Assembly (NCBI GenBank): GCA_019083985.1 | Contig: JAHRCV010000001.1 | Coordinates: 930,001 to 994,000, forward strand | Direction: 5' to 3' | Source: Rhizobiales bacterium TNE-4 | Lineage (GTDB): Bacteria; Pseudomonadota; Alphaproteobacteria; Rhizobiales; Beijerinckiaceae | DNA: 64,000 nucleotides | Shown here: positions 21,081 to 31,040 of the stretch, one piece after another | Numbering within the stretch: position 1 is the first letter of the stretch | Layout of the letters: the number at the start of each line of letters is the position of its first letter | The notes under the pieces: model-generated | Seen by the model: the letters and a program-made list of their open reading frames with translations, nothing else | What the model was told of the DNA's origin: nothing | Databases searched by the model: none | Made by a program: the position numbers and the translations under genes

Positions 21081-23287
21081 ATGACAAGCTTTGCGTTAAC
21101 GCGTGGCCAAGACGCCAATGCAAAGATATTCATTTTTGGCACAGCCGTTTTTCTGTCAGCCTTTTTGATTTTCAGCGTTCAGCCGATTTTTACCAAAGTG
21201 ATGCTGCCAGCACTGGGGGGTACGCCAGCCGTCTGGGCCATCGCCATGGTTGTTTTTCAAGGTTTGTTGCTGGCAGGCTATTTCTACGCCCACCTTTTGA
21301 TCCGGTTTCTATCGCTACGGCTCGCGATCCTTGTCCATATTGGTGTGACATGCGTCGCCTTTGTGACACTGCCCTTCGCAGTGACGCCTGACTGGGGCGC
21401 ACCACCACAGCAAGGGCAGGCGTTTTGGTTAATCGCGATCTTCATCCAGGCGATCGGCCTGCCGTTCTTTGCACTTTCAGCCAATGCGCCTTTATTGCAG
21501 GCGTGGCTGGCAGCCAATGATCGACAGATTAACGTTTATCATTTGTATGCCGCATCAAATATAGGCTCATTCGCCGCTTTGTTTGCTTACCCTTTTATCA
21601 TTGAACCGTTTGTCGGACTGCACGCACAAAGTCTGACCTGGTCGATGGGATTTTCCTTCTTCATCGTACTCTTGCTCGTCTGTGTCGCGCTTGTCTGGCG
21701 CCGTCCACCGACGCCTGAGACAAGGTTTGCTCAAGGCGAGCCGCTGTCACTGGCACGACGGTTCCATTGGCTATTGCTGGCCGCTGTGCCCTCCGGTCTC
21801 TTGATCGCGGCCACGACCCATATTCAAACGGATATCTCTGGTGGGCCCATCCTGTGGCTTTTGCCATTGGGAATATTTCTGCTGACATTTATTTTTGCTT
21901 TTCGTGACAGTGGCGGAAATAATGTGTTCTGGCCGCGCATGGTGCGTGCAAGCGCCATTTTTGCAGTTGCTGCCGCGATCGTAGAATTACATAGCTTTAT
22001 CCTTGTCCTTGGTATCGCGCTTTTATCCGTTTTGAGCATCTCGATGGCTTGCCATCGTGCCTTGTATCAATTGCGACCTGCCGAAAGTGATCTCACGGAA
22101 TTCTATCTCTTCATTTCGCTGGGAGGTCTGGTCGGTGGTCTGTTTTCTGCGCTGCTGGCGCCACACCTTTTTTCATGGGCAGCGGAGTATGTCCTTCTCA
22201 TCCTGGTGGGTACCTTACTTGTCACATTGAACCAGCCGCATGCAGTGTACAATTGGCGTCATATGTCATGTGGTGCCTTGCTTCTCGTCTTTCTGACGAG
22301 CCTCGCAGCTTTACCTTCGATGCGAATCGTGCCGCGCTAGTCGCCGCAATGGCTGTGACGATCGTAATGCTGTTTGGGCTTTTTCGACAGGAGATCAAGC
22401 CTGTGGTGCAAGGGGCGCTAGCCGTCGCCATCGTTGCGATTGCAGTTCTTCCCTATGATCACGACGTTCAAAGAGGGTTTTTCGGTGTTGTCAGAGTGAA
22501 GGCCGATGCGGAAAACCGTTTTCGCATGCTGTGGCATGGAACAACCATTCATGGAGTCCAAAGCCTGACGCCGATAAATCGAACGGAGCCGTTAAGTTAT
22601 TATTCGATTGATACGGCCATTGGTCGTTCACTGACAGCGATGAGGCAAGTGCGTCAATCGGCGGCCACATCCATTGGCATTGTGGGCCTCGGGATTGGTA
22701 GCATGGCGTGTCATCGCCGGGCTGGCGAGCATTGGACGTTTTTTGAGATTGACCCCCTGATCATTGCGATTGCAAGGGATCCCGAGCGGTTCAATTTCTT
22801 GGCCGAATGTGGGCAGTCGATGCCAATCATTGTAGGCGATGCACGTTTGACGGTGCAGGAGCAGCCGCCGCGCGCTTTCGATTATCTCTTGATTGATGCC
22901 TTTTCGTCGGACGCGATACCGGCTCATCTTATTACCAAAGAAGCCGTTGACATGTTCCTCTCGCGGGTCACCGAGAATGGTATTTTAGCCTTCCACATCT
23001 CCAACCGCTACATCAACCTCGCGCCTGTTCTTGCCAAGATTGCAGACGTGAAGGGGCTCGAACTTTTTGTCTTGAATACGACAGAGTCTGCCGAGCGTAG
23101 AGTGCAGATGCATTATAGTACGAGCGCGGCTGCTTTCTCGACAGGTCCCGCAACAGCGGAGGCACTCAAGGCCAGGGGGTTCGTCAAGATGAACCCATCG
23201 GAAACCCAGGCTCTTTGGACCGATTTCTATACCAATGTGACCGCCGAAATCGTGCGAACGAAAATCAATCAGTTGTTTTTTCAGTGA
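21081..23287 (+). pseudogene. Fused MFS/spermidine-synthase-like membrane protein, split by a frameshift
   Basis: The first frame (21081-22340) encodes about 419 residues of a polytopic protein with at least ten hydrophobic helices, stopping after LPSMRIVPR. A second frame carries on from about 22290 to 23287. It starts with membrane helices (AALVAAMAVTIVMLFGLF) and then a spermidine-synthase-like Rossmann domain: SIGIVGLGIGSMACH, FFEIDPLIIAIARDP, DYLLIDAFSSDAIPAHLI. In the fused family these parts form one protein of about 740 residues. The frame change must lie around 22290-22340. Either a mutation inactivated the gene, or this is a sequencing error; no obvious slippery site is visible. Confidence 0.75.
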
Positions 23288-23768
23288 TCAATTCCAGCAG
23301 AAGCGCAAGTGCATGATCTAGCGCAAGCGTACGGATTTCGGTGCGATCGGTGCTCGGGAAGAGGACGCGATCCGCATGGTGAAAATCGGCTGTTGCCTGT
23401 CCGAAGCACACGGTCCCAACCGGCTTGTGCGAGGAGCCGCCTCCGGGTCCGGCGATGCCGGTGACGGAGATCGCGATATCCGCATGCGAATGGGTGAGGG
23501 CGCCTTGCGCCATGGCAGTGGCAACATCCACACTGACCGCGCCATGGGCTGCGATGAGATCAGACCGTACGCCGAGCATCTCCGTCTTGGCTTCGTTGGA
23601 ATAGGTCACGAAGCCGCGTTCAAAAATGGCGCTTGATCCGGGAATAGCGGTCAGGCAGCCGGCGATAAGCCCACCGGTGCAGCTTTCTGCGGTTGCTAAT
23701 TTCAAATGACGTTTGCGCGCTTCTGCCAGGATCGTTTCGGCAAGCGTCGATTGTGCCTTGGTAAACAT
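23265..23768 (-). CDS. pncC: CinA-family nicotinamide-nucleotide amidohydrolase
   Basis: A 167-residue stand-alone CinA C-terminal domain. Family motifs are LATAESCTGGLIAG, VTYSNEAKTEMLGV and ISVTGIAGPGGGSSHKPVGTV. PncC deamidates nicotinamide mononucleotide in NAD recycling. The ATG at 23768 gives the standard N-terminus (MFTKAQSTLAETIL); in-frame codons further upstream lie in ispDF. It starts one base after the ispDF stop. Its last 23 bases overlap the convergent spermidine-synthase-like gene. Confidence 0.92.
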   Translation of the reverse strand: MFTKAQSTLAETILAEARKRHLKLATAESCTGGLIAGCLTAIPGSSAIFERGFVTYSNEAKTEMLGVRSDLIAAHGAVSVDVATAMAQGALTHSHADIAISVTGIAGPGGGSSHKPVGTVCFGQATADFHHADRVLFPSTDRTEIRTLALDHALALLLELITEKTTD

Positions 23769-23769
23769 G

Positions 23770-24936
23770 TCAAGCCTCGCGAGGCAAACGCAACGTACAG
23801 AGAACTTGCGCGACCAGCCCTTCGCCACGCCCAACGGCACCGAGTTTTTCCGTCGTCGTTGCTTTGAGGCCGATGCGTTCTTTCCTGAGGCCCGTTAAGC
23901 CCGCAAGGCTTTCGATCATGGCATCGCGATGCTTGCCGATGCGCGGTTCCTCGGCCAGCACGGTCACATCACAATTGACGAGTGATCCCCCTTGCTCCTT
24001 CAGGAGCTTGATCGCTTGGGCGACGAAGGTTGAAGAGGGCGCATCTTTCCATTGCGGATCGGATGGGGGGAAATGCTGTCCAATATCTCCCGCGCCAATG
24101 GCGCCGAAAATTGCATCACACAATGCGTGCAAAATCACATCACCGTCCGAATGAGCGAGGATGCCGCGCGTATGCGGGATTTTGATTCCGGCAAGCGTGA
24201 CATGATCGCCTTCGCCGAACGCGTGAACATCGTAGCCCATCGCGCTGACGGTTTCGGTGAGGTTGAGTTCAGCCACGGCAAAATCCTCCGGCGTGGTCAG
24301 CTTCACATTGCGACGCTCGCCGTCAACCGGCGTCACAGGGCCACCCAGCGCCTCGACCAATGAGGCATCGTCCGTCATTTCGCGATCCACCAACGCGCGA
24401 TGAGCGCCAAGGATCAGTTTAAATGTGAAGGCCTGTGGTGTTTGGACTGCGCGCAGGCGGGATCGGTCTGGCGTCTTGGTGATGAACCCCGATCGATCGA
24501 GCTCCTTGACGGTGTCGATCATGGGCAAGGTGGGGACGGCAGCACCGGTGAGGGGCACGGCGTCGATGATGCGATCGATCAATTTTTTGCTGACAAAAGG
24601 CCGCGCCGCATCATGGATCAGAACGGTTTCGCATTGGCTTTCCGTGAGCGCTTCGAGCCCGGCCATTACGGAGTGTTGACGCGTGGCGCCACCTGTCACC
24701 GGCTCGCGCAATTTTTTGCGGAGACGTGGGGACAGCGTTTTCATCGCATCGTCATAAAGCGCGCGGTCATCCGCATGGATCACACAGAGAATGCCATCAA
24801 TGCGCTTGGAAGCGCCAAGCGCCTTGATGCTGCGTGCCAATACGGTCTCGCCGGCCAGCCGTGCATATTGCTTCGGCCCTGCTTGCCCGGCACGTTCACC
24901 GCGCCCGGCTGCGACAATCAGTGCGATGATGCTCAC
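23770..24936 (-). CDS. ispDF: Bifunctional MEP cytidylyltransferase / MEcPP synthase
   Basis: A 388-residue fusion for two steps of the non-mevalonate isoprenoid pathway. The IspD half (1-225) opens with ALIVAAGRGERAGQAGPKQY and has VLIHDAARPFVS. The IspF half begins SAMGYDVHAFGEGDHVTLAG, holding the metal-binding Asp and His, and ends GLKATTTEKLGAVGRGEGL. Fusion is common in Alphaproteobacteria. The GTG start overlaps the pxpC stop (GTGA). It supplies precursors for phytyl, quinone and carotenoid chains. Confidence 0.96.
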   Translation of the reverse strand: MSIIALIVAAGRGERAGQAGPKQYARLAGETVLARSIKALGASKRIDGILCVIHADDRALYDDAMKTLSPRLRKKLREPVTGGATRQHSVMAGLEALTESQCETVLIHDAARPFVSKKLIDRIIDAVPLTGAAVPTLPMIDTVKELDRSGFITKTPDRSRLRAVQTPQAFTFKLILGAHRALVDREMTDDASLVEALGGPVTPVDGERRNVKLTTPEDFAVAELNLTETVSAMGYDVHAFGEGDHVTLAGIKIPHTRGILAHSDGDVILHALCDAIFGAIGAGDIGQHFPPSDPQWKDAPSSTFVAQAIKLLKEQGGSLVNCDVTVLAEEPRIGKHRDAMIESLAGLTGLRKERIGLKATTTEKLGAVGRGEGLVAQVLCTLRLPREA

Positions 24937-25886
24937 GCATTCGTTCTCCGGCGCAGCCGGTCGAGATAGGCGGTCTCGGCCTTGGCACGGCTGCGCGCTG
25001 CGGTGATGGCAGCGTCCGGTGTAATTGCGCTGAACCGCACATTCTGGCGCGGGCGTAATTGGCAGAAGCCATCCTGATCAGCGCCGATTGTAACAGCGAT
25101 TTTCGGATAACCTCCGGTTGTTTGGTGGTCTGAGAGCAAGATCAAAGGATCACCATGCCCGGGTATCTGCACCGAGCCGCGCGGCAAAGCCTGCGACGGC
25201 ATATCGAGCGCGCCTTCAATTGCGATTTTTGCTCCGGTCAATTTCACACCCATGCGATCATATTCGCCGCTCAAGGTGAAATTTGTATTGAGAAATGCGT
25301 CGATCGTTTCGGGCGCGAAGAATTGCTGCTGCGGCCCTAGCACAACGCGGACGTGATCACGCGGTTTTCCTGTCACAGGGAAGGGAAGAAGGCCTTCGCG
25401 CGCTTCGAGCACCTGAGCATTATCGATGATGACTTCATCATTCGTCTTCAACACGCCGGCACCGAAGCCGGTGGGTGCATGGGTTGCGACGCTGCCCATC
25501 CAAGGTTTGGCGACAATGTCGCCTGCAACGGCGAGACAGGTCCAACTGCCCCACGGGCCGGGCTTGATCTCAAGGCGCTGTCCGGCACGGATGGTTGCAA
25601 CACACCAGCTGCCCTTCGTCTCGCCATCGATAGTGAGACGAAAACCGCCGCCGGCGAGCGCAACCGTGATGTCACCTTGAATGCAGCGAAGCGCCAACCC
25701 GCCGAGTGATGTTTCGATCAAGGCGGGCCCCGGCTCATAGCCGAGCGCAGCGAGAGCCGTGCGATAGGCCGCTCTGTCCATCGGGCCTGCTTCATTGATG
25801 CCATAACGTTGGGCACCAAACCGGCCACGATCCTGAATGGTTGTCATCGGTCCGGCGCGTTCGATCAAAAAGACGGCGCGGCTCAT
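24933..25886 (-). CDS. pxpC: 5-oxoprolinase subunit C (biotin-dependent carboxyltransferase family)
   Basis: A 317-residue AHS2/KipA-type protein. It shows the family start VFLIERAGPMTTIQDRGRFG, then YGINEAGPMDRAAYRTA and the late LLSDHQTTGGYPKIAVT. With PxpA and PxpB it forms the ATP-dependent 5-oxoprolinase that opens pyroglutamate to glutamate. It overlaps pxpB and ispDF by 4 bases each. Confidence 0.92.
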   Translation of the reverse strand: MSRAVFLIERAGPMTTIQDRGRFGAQRYGINEAGPMDRAAYRTALAALGYEPGPALIETSLGGLALRCIQGDITVALAGGGFRLTIDGETKGSWCVATIRAGQRLEIKPGPWGSWTCLAVAGDIVAKPWMGSVATHAPTGFGAGVLKTNDEVIIDNAQVLEAREGLLPFPVTGKPRDHVRVVLGPQQQFFAPETIDAFLNTNFTLSGEYDRMGVKLTGAKIAIEGALDMPSQALPRGSVQIPGHGDPLILLSDHQTTGGYPKIAVTIGADQDGFCQLRPRQNVRFSAITPDAAITAARSRAKAETAYLDRLRRRTNA

Positions 25887-26569
25887 GATGCCGCCTCCGT
25901 GCTCATCGCATCGAAGGTTTTGCGATCGATCCGCTTGAAGATGATTTCATCCCCCATATCGAAAAGAACAGGCGGATGATTTTCAGGGCGCAGAATGCGC
26001 GTCGGCGAACGGCCAATCACCCACCAGCCCGATGGCATTGTGACGGTCGAGACGATGCATTGCGAACCTGCCAACATGATCGAGCCTTTCGGCACGCCGC
26101 GGACGGGTGCGGTTTTACGCGGCAAGCGGATAGGTTCAGGCAAACCGTCGAGATAGGCGTAGCCCGGTGCAAATCCCATCATGCCGACAACATAAGTCCC
26201 GGAGAGATGAGCTGCGATCACTTCATCAGGCGTCCGCCCAGTTTTTTGCGCCATGATGGCGAGGTCAGGCGCGAGATCGTCATCGTAGCACGCAAGGACT
26301 TCATGCCGCGCGCGTTTGGCGGCACCCGGTTTCATCGTCGCGATGATGGTTTCGGCGAGGGCGCGCACCTGTTCATGATCAGTGATGAGCGGATCAAATC
26401 CAACAAGCACAGCGCTCCACGACGGCACGCTTTCGGTGAAGCCCGGAAAGCCTCGCGCCATCAGGTCGCGATCGAAGGTTGCAACCTGTGCATTAATTAC
26501 CGGATCGATATGATCGCCGAATTCGACAAGAAGGCCGCAATCGGCGACCGGAACGAGACGCGGATACAT
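25883..26569 (-). CDS. pxpB: 5-oxoprolinase subunit B
   Basis: A 228-residue AHS1/KipI-type protein. Motifs are VADCGLLVEFGDHIDPVINA near the N-terminus, VVGMMGFAPGYAYLDGLP, and GSIMLAGSQCIVSTVTMPSG. It partners PxpC in the ATP-using half of 5-oxoprolinase. The start ATG shares its A with the pxpA stop (TGATG). Confidence 0.92.
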   Translation of the reverse strand: MYPRLVPVADCGLLVEFGDHIDPVINAQVATFDRDLMARGFPGFTESVPSWSAVLVGFDPLITDHEQVRALAETIIATMKPGAAKRARHEVLACYDDDLAPDLAIMAQKTGRTPDEVIAAHLSGTYVVGMMGFAPGYAYLDGLPEPIRLPRKTAPVRGVPKGSIMLAGSQCIVSTVTMPSGWWVIGRSPTRILRPENHPPVLFDMGDEIIFKRIDRKTFDAMSTEAAS

Positions 26570-27333
26570 CAGATTTTCAAGAACGGCTTGATGGCGATGC
26601 CAGCCGCTTCGAGACGTGCGCGTACTTCGCGTGCCATGCCGACGGCATGATCGCTGTCGCCGTGGATGCAGATGGATTGCGCGGCCAGTTTTACGGTCTT
26701 GCCATCGACCGTTGGCATTTCGCCAGTCTTGAGAAAATCGATCAGACGGGTCGCGGCGGCAGCGGGGTCGGTCAGCATCGCACCGGGTTGGCCGCGCATC
26801 ACCAATTGGCCTGAGCTTGTATAGCCGCGGTCCGCGAAGATTTCTGAATAGGTCTCAAGGCCGATTTCACGCGCTGCCAATTCGCTCTCCGTGCCTGAGA
26901 TGGCCAGATAAGCGAGTTTCGGATCGACCGCCTTCACCGCTTTGACAACAGCGCGCGCAATATCACGGTTGGCGGCGCTGTTGTTGCCAAGCATGCCATG
27001 CGGTTTCACGTAGCGTACGGGATGGCCAACGAGGGCGGCCGCGCCCATCAAGGCGCCGATCTGCGTCGCGGTAAAATGCGTGATTTCATCCAATGTGCAG
27101 GGCAGGGTGCGGCGGCCAAAGCCGAGGAGATCGGGATAGCCCGGATGCGCGCCAACGACGACATGATTGGCCTTTGCCAATTGCATCGTCTTGACCATGG
27201 TGTCGGGATCGCTGGCATGGGCGCCACAGGCGACATTGGCGCTGGTGACGATTTGCAGGACTTGATCGTCATGGCCCATGACCCACGGGCCAAAGCTTTC
27301 GCCAAGATCGGAATTGAGATCGATCGTTGTCAT
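26569..27333 (-). CDS. pxpA: 5-oxoprolinase subunit A (LamB/YcsF family)
   Basis: A 254-residue protein starting MTTIDLNSDLGESFGPW, the family signature with metal-binding Asp. Further on are SANVACGAHASDPDTM, VGAHPGYPDLLGFGRR and YVKPHGMLGN. It is the hydrolase-like subunit of the PxpABC complex. The ATG at 27333 is chosen by homology over an in-frame upstream extension that runs into the divergent promoter region. Confidence 0.93.
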   Translation of the reverse strand: MTTIDLNSDLGESFGPWVMGHDDQVLQIVTSANVACGAHASDPDTMVKTMQLAKANHVVVGAHPGYPDLLGFGRRTLPCTLDEITHFTATQIGALMGAAALVGHPVRYVKPHGMLGNNSAANRDIARAVVKAVKAVDPKLAYLAISGTESELAAREIGLETYSEIFADRGYTSSGQLVMRGQPGAMLTDPAAAATRLIDFLKTGEMPTVDGKTVKLAAQSICIHGDSDHAVGMAREVRARLEAAGIAIKPFLKI

Positions 27334-27454
27334 GGTCGCGGCACTCCCCAATTGCGACTCCGTTCTTAACAAGCGACAAAGGCCGAAGCGAGAGCCGGTT
27401 TGCGGAGCGCCCTTGCAGCACGAGCAAGGCGCTTCACGGCATGGAGACAGAGCG

Positions 27455-28651
27455 TTGACGGCAGACAAGGCTGGGCCTGCGTTTGAGCGGACGGTACTGA
27501 CCATTCTTGGTCTCGCCATGGCGCCTGCGATCGGTCTGGGGATTGGCCGGTTTGCCTATGCGCTTGTGTTGCCCGACATGCGGGCGGCTTTAGATTGGAG
27601 CTATGCCGAAGCCGGGTTCATGAACACGGTCAATGCGGCGGGCTATTTGATCGGCGCTTTGATGGCGGCTCCTCTCGCGGCGCGGATTGGCCTGATGCGC
27701 ACGCTCGTGGCCGGCTCAATGGCCGTGCTTGCTTCGCTCGCTGCCTCAGCAATTTGGGAGACCTTTCTCCTGTTATGCGTGGCGCGGCTGATGGCGGGGG
27801 CTGGGGCGGCGCTGGCGTTCGTTGCGGGTGGTTCGCTAGCCGCTGGTCTGTCTCTGCACCATGGCGCGCGGGGCGCCTTCCTGCTGAGCCTCTTCTATGT
27901 CGGGCCGGGGATCGGGATCGCCTCGTCAGGCGCAATGACGCCGCTGCTCATCGATCGGCTGGGTCCGGGTTCATGGCAGATGGCCTGGGGTGCGCTCACG
28001 CTCTTGGGCCTCGTTCTGGCGAGTGGGCTGGTGCTGGGGCGGCAGGCAGCGGGCGGTGCGCCACCACCGCGTCCGGCCTCGGGCGACCGGATTGCACTCG
28101 GGCCGCCGGGGTTCATTCTGGCGAGCTATTTTCTGTTTGGCGTCGGCTACATCGCCTACATGACGTTCATGATCGCGTGGCTGCAGGAGCGCGGCGGCGG
28201 TCCGGGTCTGCAGGCGGCGTTCTGGGTCTTGATCGGTGCGGGCGGCATGATTTCGCCCTTTGCGTGGTCGTGGGTCTACAACCAGTTCACCGGCGGCCGG
28301 CCTGTGATGGTGCTGCTCGTCATCACCATGGCCGGCTCGGTCCTGCCGCTGTTTTCAGCTCATCCGTTGGCGCTGGCGATTTCGGCGCTGCTGTTTGGCA
28401 GTTCCTTTTTCGCCGTTGTGGCCGGGACGACAGCGTTCGTGCGCAAAAACTATCCGCAACGGCTGTGGCCGCGCGGCATTGGCGTCATGACGATCACCTT
28501 CAGCGTGGGGCAGACCTTTGGGCCGGTGCTGGTCGGGGCTATTACCGACTTTTTGGGCGGCCTGTCGCTGGGCCTTGGCTTATCGGCGGGCTGCTTGGCG
28601 CTCGCGGCGATTTTGGCAGCCCTGCAGCAAGATCTCAAATTAAGCGCGTAG
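27455..28651 (+). CDS. YbfB/YjiJ-type MFS transporter
   Basis: A 398-residue inner-membrane protein with about 12 hydrophobic helices. The N-terminal segment APAIGLGIGRFAYALVLPDM, with Gly-Arg-Phe in helix 1, is the YbfB/YjiJ family mark. The start is TTG at 27455 after GGAGAC; the open frame extends upstream, but that part crosses the divergent pxpA promoter. The substrate is unknown. Divergence from pxpABC hints at a related solute but does not show it. Confidence 0.87.
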   Translation: MTADKAGPAFERTVLTILGLAMAPAIGLGIGRFAYALVLPDMRAALDWSYAEAGFMNTVNAAGYLIGALMAAPLAARIGLMRTLVAGSMAVLASLAASAIWETFLLLCVARLMAGAGAALAFVAGGSLAAGLSLHHGARGAFLLSLFYVGPGIGIASSGAMTPLLIDRLGPGSWQMAWGALTLLGLVLASGLVLGRQAAGGAPPPRPASGDRIALGPPGFILASYFLFGVGYIAYMTFMIAWLQERGGGPGLQAAFWVLIGAGGMISPFAWSWVYNQFTGGRPVMVLLVITMAGSVLPLFSAHPLALAISALLFGSSFFAVVAGTTAFVRKNYPQRLWPRGIGVMTITFSVGQTFGPVLVGAITDFLGGLSLGLGLSAGCLALAAILAALQQDLKLSA

Positions 28652-28670
28652 AACTTTGTTCAAAAAGCAA

Positions 28671-28693
28671 AAAGCCGGGCTAAGCCCGGCTTT
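28671..28693. terminator. Bidirectional terminator between the MFS and cytochrome genes
   Basis: AAAGCCGGGC (28671-28680) pairs perfectly with GCCCGGCTTT (28684-28693) around a 3-base loop. It is flanked by A-runs, and the two genes converge on it. Confidence 0.85.
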
Positions 28694-28716
28694 CGCAGGA
28701 TCGCAATAGCGACGCC

Positions 28717-29112
28717 TTACTTCTTCTTACCGTCTGGCCCAAACTGCGCGAGGTAAGCAGTGAGGTCGGCGATTTCTTTTTCGTTCTGGATGCCGGCGAA
28801 CACCATCTTCGTGCCCGGGATCTTAGCGCGCGGGTTCTTGATGTATTCGGCGAACACGGCGGGCTCCCACGTGATGCCGGAGTTCTTGTTGGCATCCGAG
28901 TAGGAATAGCCTTCAACCGTGCCGGACTTGCGGCCGAACAGGCCGTTCAGCGACGGGCCGACGCCATTCTTGGCGCCTTCGCCGACCTGATGGCAGACCT
29001 TGCATTTCAGGAAGACTTTTTCGCCTGCAGCCGCATCCTGAGCCGAAGCGCCAGTGGTGGCGAAAGCGAAAGCGGCAGCGGCCGCAAGTGTCGAAACAAA
29101 AAGACGATGCAT
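28717..29112 (-). CDS. cycA: Soluble cytochrome c2-like electron carrier
   Basis: A 131-residue periplasmic protein with a Sec signal peptide (MHRLFVSTLAAAAAFAFATT, cleaved near ASAQ). The heme motif is CKVCH at about residues 37-41; the axial Met is in IPGTKMVFAGI; GPSLNGLFGRKSGTVEGYSY matches class I cytochrome c2. In purple bacteria cytochrome c2 shuttles electrons from the bc1 complex to the reaction centre, here probably through PufC. It lies 206 bases downstream of bchD on the same strand, next to the photosynthesis cluster. A role in respiration is also possible; the symbol is tentative. Confidence 0.85.
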   Translation of the reverse strand: MHRLFVSTLAAAAAFAFATTGASAQDAAAGEKVFLKCKVCHQVGEGAKNGVGPSLNGLFGRKSGTVEGYSYSDANKNSGITWEPAVFAEYIKNPRAKIPGTKMVFAGIQNEKEIADLTAYLAQFGPDGKKK

Positions 29113-29318
29113 CGTGGTTTCCTAACCTCGTTTCCGCGCGGCTTGCCGCAGCTACGGATCGCCAGACAAGGGCGGCCAGAACGGCCCTGAGACCTGCCGA
29201 CCGTCAGGGCGAGACGAAACGCCGCACCCATGCCCTTGTTATAGGCCGGTTTGCGCCGCCGTCGAGGGGAGATAATCCGGTTTTGGTTGAAGAAGTTCCC
29301 AATCTTCGCCGTCGCTGC

Positions 29319-31040
29319 TTAGCGAGCGGGCACAATGGCAGCGGCAAGGCGCCGTGCATCGGCTTGTGGTAGGGCGAGATAGCGGGCGCCCATGCGGGCC
29401 GCTAGCATCGAGGCCTTTGGCTGAGGACGCGGCGACGTATCGATCAAAAGGCTCTCAAAACCGTCGCGATGAAGCGCATCGGCGGAAGCGAGCGCGTCTT
29501 CTTCCGCTTTTTGCCGTCCCCCCATCCCATCGCGGCCAACATTGGCTTGCGCGTCCGTCAACAGGATCAGGAAGGGGCGGTCGCCCTTGCGGCGGACCGT
29601 GTCGGCCAGTTGGCGCGCTGCATCGAGACCAAGGGCGAGTGGCGTTCCGCCGCCGCCGGGCAGGCCTTTCAGAAGGGCCCGTGCGCGGGTCAAAGAGCGG
29701 GTCGGGGGCAGGATGATATCCGCCTTCTGGCCGCGAAAGGCGATGAGGGCGGCTTCGTCACGGCGGACATAGCATTCCGCCAGCACCAATTCGACCGCAC
29801 CTTTGGCTTCGGCCAGACGATGAAGGGCCGAGGAACCGGAGGCATCGACGACGAAGATCGTGGTCGTCCGGCTTTTCGGGCGAAAGCGGCGCACGCGGAG
29901 GTCTTCCTTGCGCACAGCGATGGCTGCATCACCGCGTTGTTCACGAAGCCGCTGCCAGGGTGCGGCAGCCCGCAAGGTCTCCAAAAGGTCGAGCCGCTCC
30001 CGGCGCGGATCGCCTCGGCGGGCACCGAGCGGGCGGCCCCGTGTGGCGGGCGCTTTGCGGCCGGCTTCAGCGCCACGGCCTGCCAAGCGGCCACCGCGCC
30101 CCGCCTGCAATTGGGCGAGGAGGTCGGCCGGGATGGCGGAGGCAATTGCATCAAGGATCTTATCTTCAAGCGGTCTGTCCTGCGCTTCCATCGTTTCGGG
30201 CGCTGGATCGTTGGCTTGGTGTTCCTGTTCTTCAGGCGGTGGCGCTTGCTGTTCCTCCGGCGGGGCTGGCAGGCGTGTCGCGCGCGGGGCGAGCACGAGG
30301 CGGGCGGCAGAGGCAATGTCAGTCTCGTCGGTCATCACGCGTCCGGCCTGCGCGGCATGGGCGCGCGCAGCCATGGCGGCCAGAAGCGGCGCCCTTAACG
30401 ATGCAATGCCGAGTGCATCAGCAAGCGCTACCAGCGTTTCAGCATGGCCCTCTGCGAGCATCACGCTCTGAAGCGGCAAGGCGGTGGCCGACGCTTTGCT
30501 GCTCAGGGTTTCGCCCAGATCGCGCCAGCTCAAACCGGTGAGATCGACATGAAAGGCGAGGCGGTCGGTGAGAGAGGCGGGCGGTGCATCTTCGCCCGGT
30601 TCACCCTCATCAAACAGGATTAGAGCAAAGGCGGCGGGCACGCTGTCCGATACATGATCGCGCTCAATCCGGATCTGGCCTGTGTCGAGTGCAGCTTCCA
30701 GACGCGCTGCGATGGCGCGGTCCATGCGTTCGGCCATGCCTGCTATCAGAACGCCGCCATGAGCACTGGCAAGAAGCCCTCGTTCAAACACCGGTTTACC
30801 GGCCGCCAATGTCGAGGCGAGGTCAATGCCGCCGGTTAGGCGCGCTTCAGGCAGGGCATGCGGCATCCTCAGCCACGGCGTGCCATCGGGCAATGCCTCT
30901 TTCAGCATCGCGAGAAATGCATCGCGTACGGGACCGGGTGGTGCTTTGACGACCATGCCGCCTAAACCTGCCGGGCAGGCGGCCAAAAGTGATGCGGCTT
31001 CGCAGGCGGTGTGCCAGAGCTCTGGCGCGTCGTCGCTCAC
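29319..31040 (-). CDS. bchD: Magnesium chelatase subunit D
   Basis: A 573-residue subunit of the complex inserting Mg2+ into protoporphyrin IX. The N-terminal AAA-like half lacks a full P-loop, as usual. A Pro/Glu-rich acidic linker (about 255-285) follows, then a basic stretch. The C-terminal von Willebrand A domain has the MIDAS motif in TTIFVVDASGSSALHR, with the later LTDAQANVGRDG. The GTG start overlaps bchI by 4 bases. It is the last gene of the bchF superoperon. Confidence 0.95.
   Translation of the reverse strand: MSDDAPELWHTACEAASLLAACPAGLGGMVVKAPPGPVRDAFLAMLKEALPDGTPWLRMPHALPEARLTGGIDLASTLAAGKPVFERGLLASAHGGVLIAGMAERMDRAIAARLEAALDTGQIRIERDHVSDSVPAAFALILFDEGEPGEDAPPASLTDRLAFHVDLTGLSWRDLGETLSSKASATALPLQSVMLAEGHAETLVALADALGIASLRAPLLAAMAARAHAAQAGRVMTDETDIASAARLVLAPRATRLPAPPEEQQAPPPEEQEHQANDPAPETMEAQDRPLEDKILDAIASAIPADLLAQLQAGRGGRLAGRGAEAGRKAPATRGRPLGARRGDPRRERLDLLETLRAAAPWQRLREQRGDAAIAVRKEDLRVRRFRPKSRTTTIFVVDASGSSALHRLAEAKGAVELVLAECYVRRDEAALIAFRGQKADIILPPTRSLTRARALLKGLPGGGGTPLALGLDAARQLADTVRRKGDRPFLILLTDAQANVGRDGMGGRQKAEEDALASADALHRDGFESLLIDTSPRPQPKASMLAARMGARYLALPQADARRLAAAIVPAR

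Noticed and set aside
29089-29106. TGT-N12-ACG resembling a PpsR site
   Set aside because: It lies within the first codons of the cytochrome c2-like gene with one mismatch and no symmetric flanks; chance is more likely.
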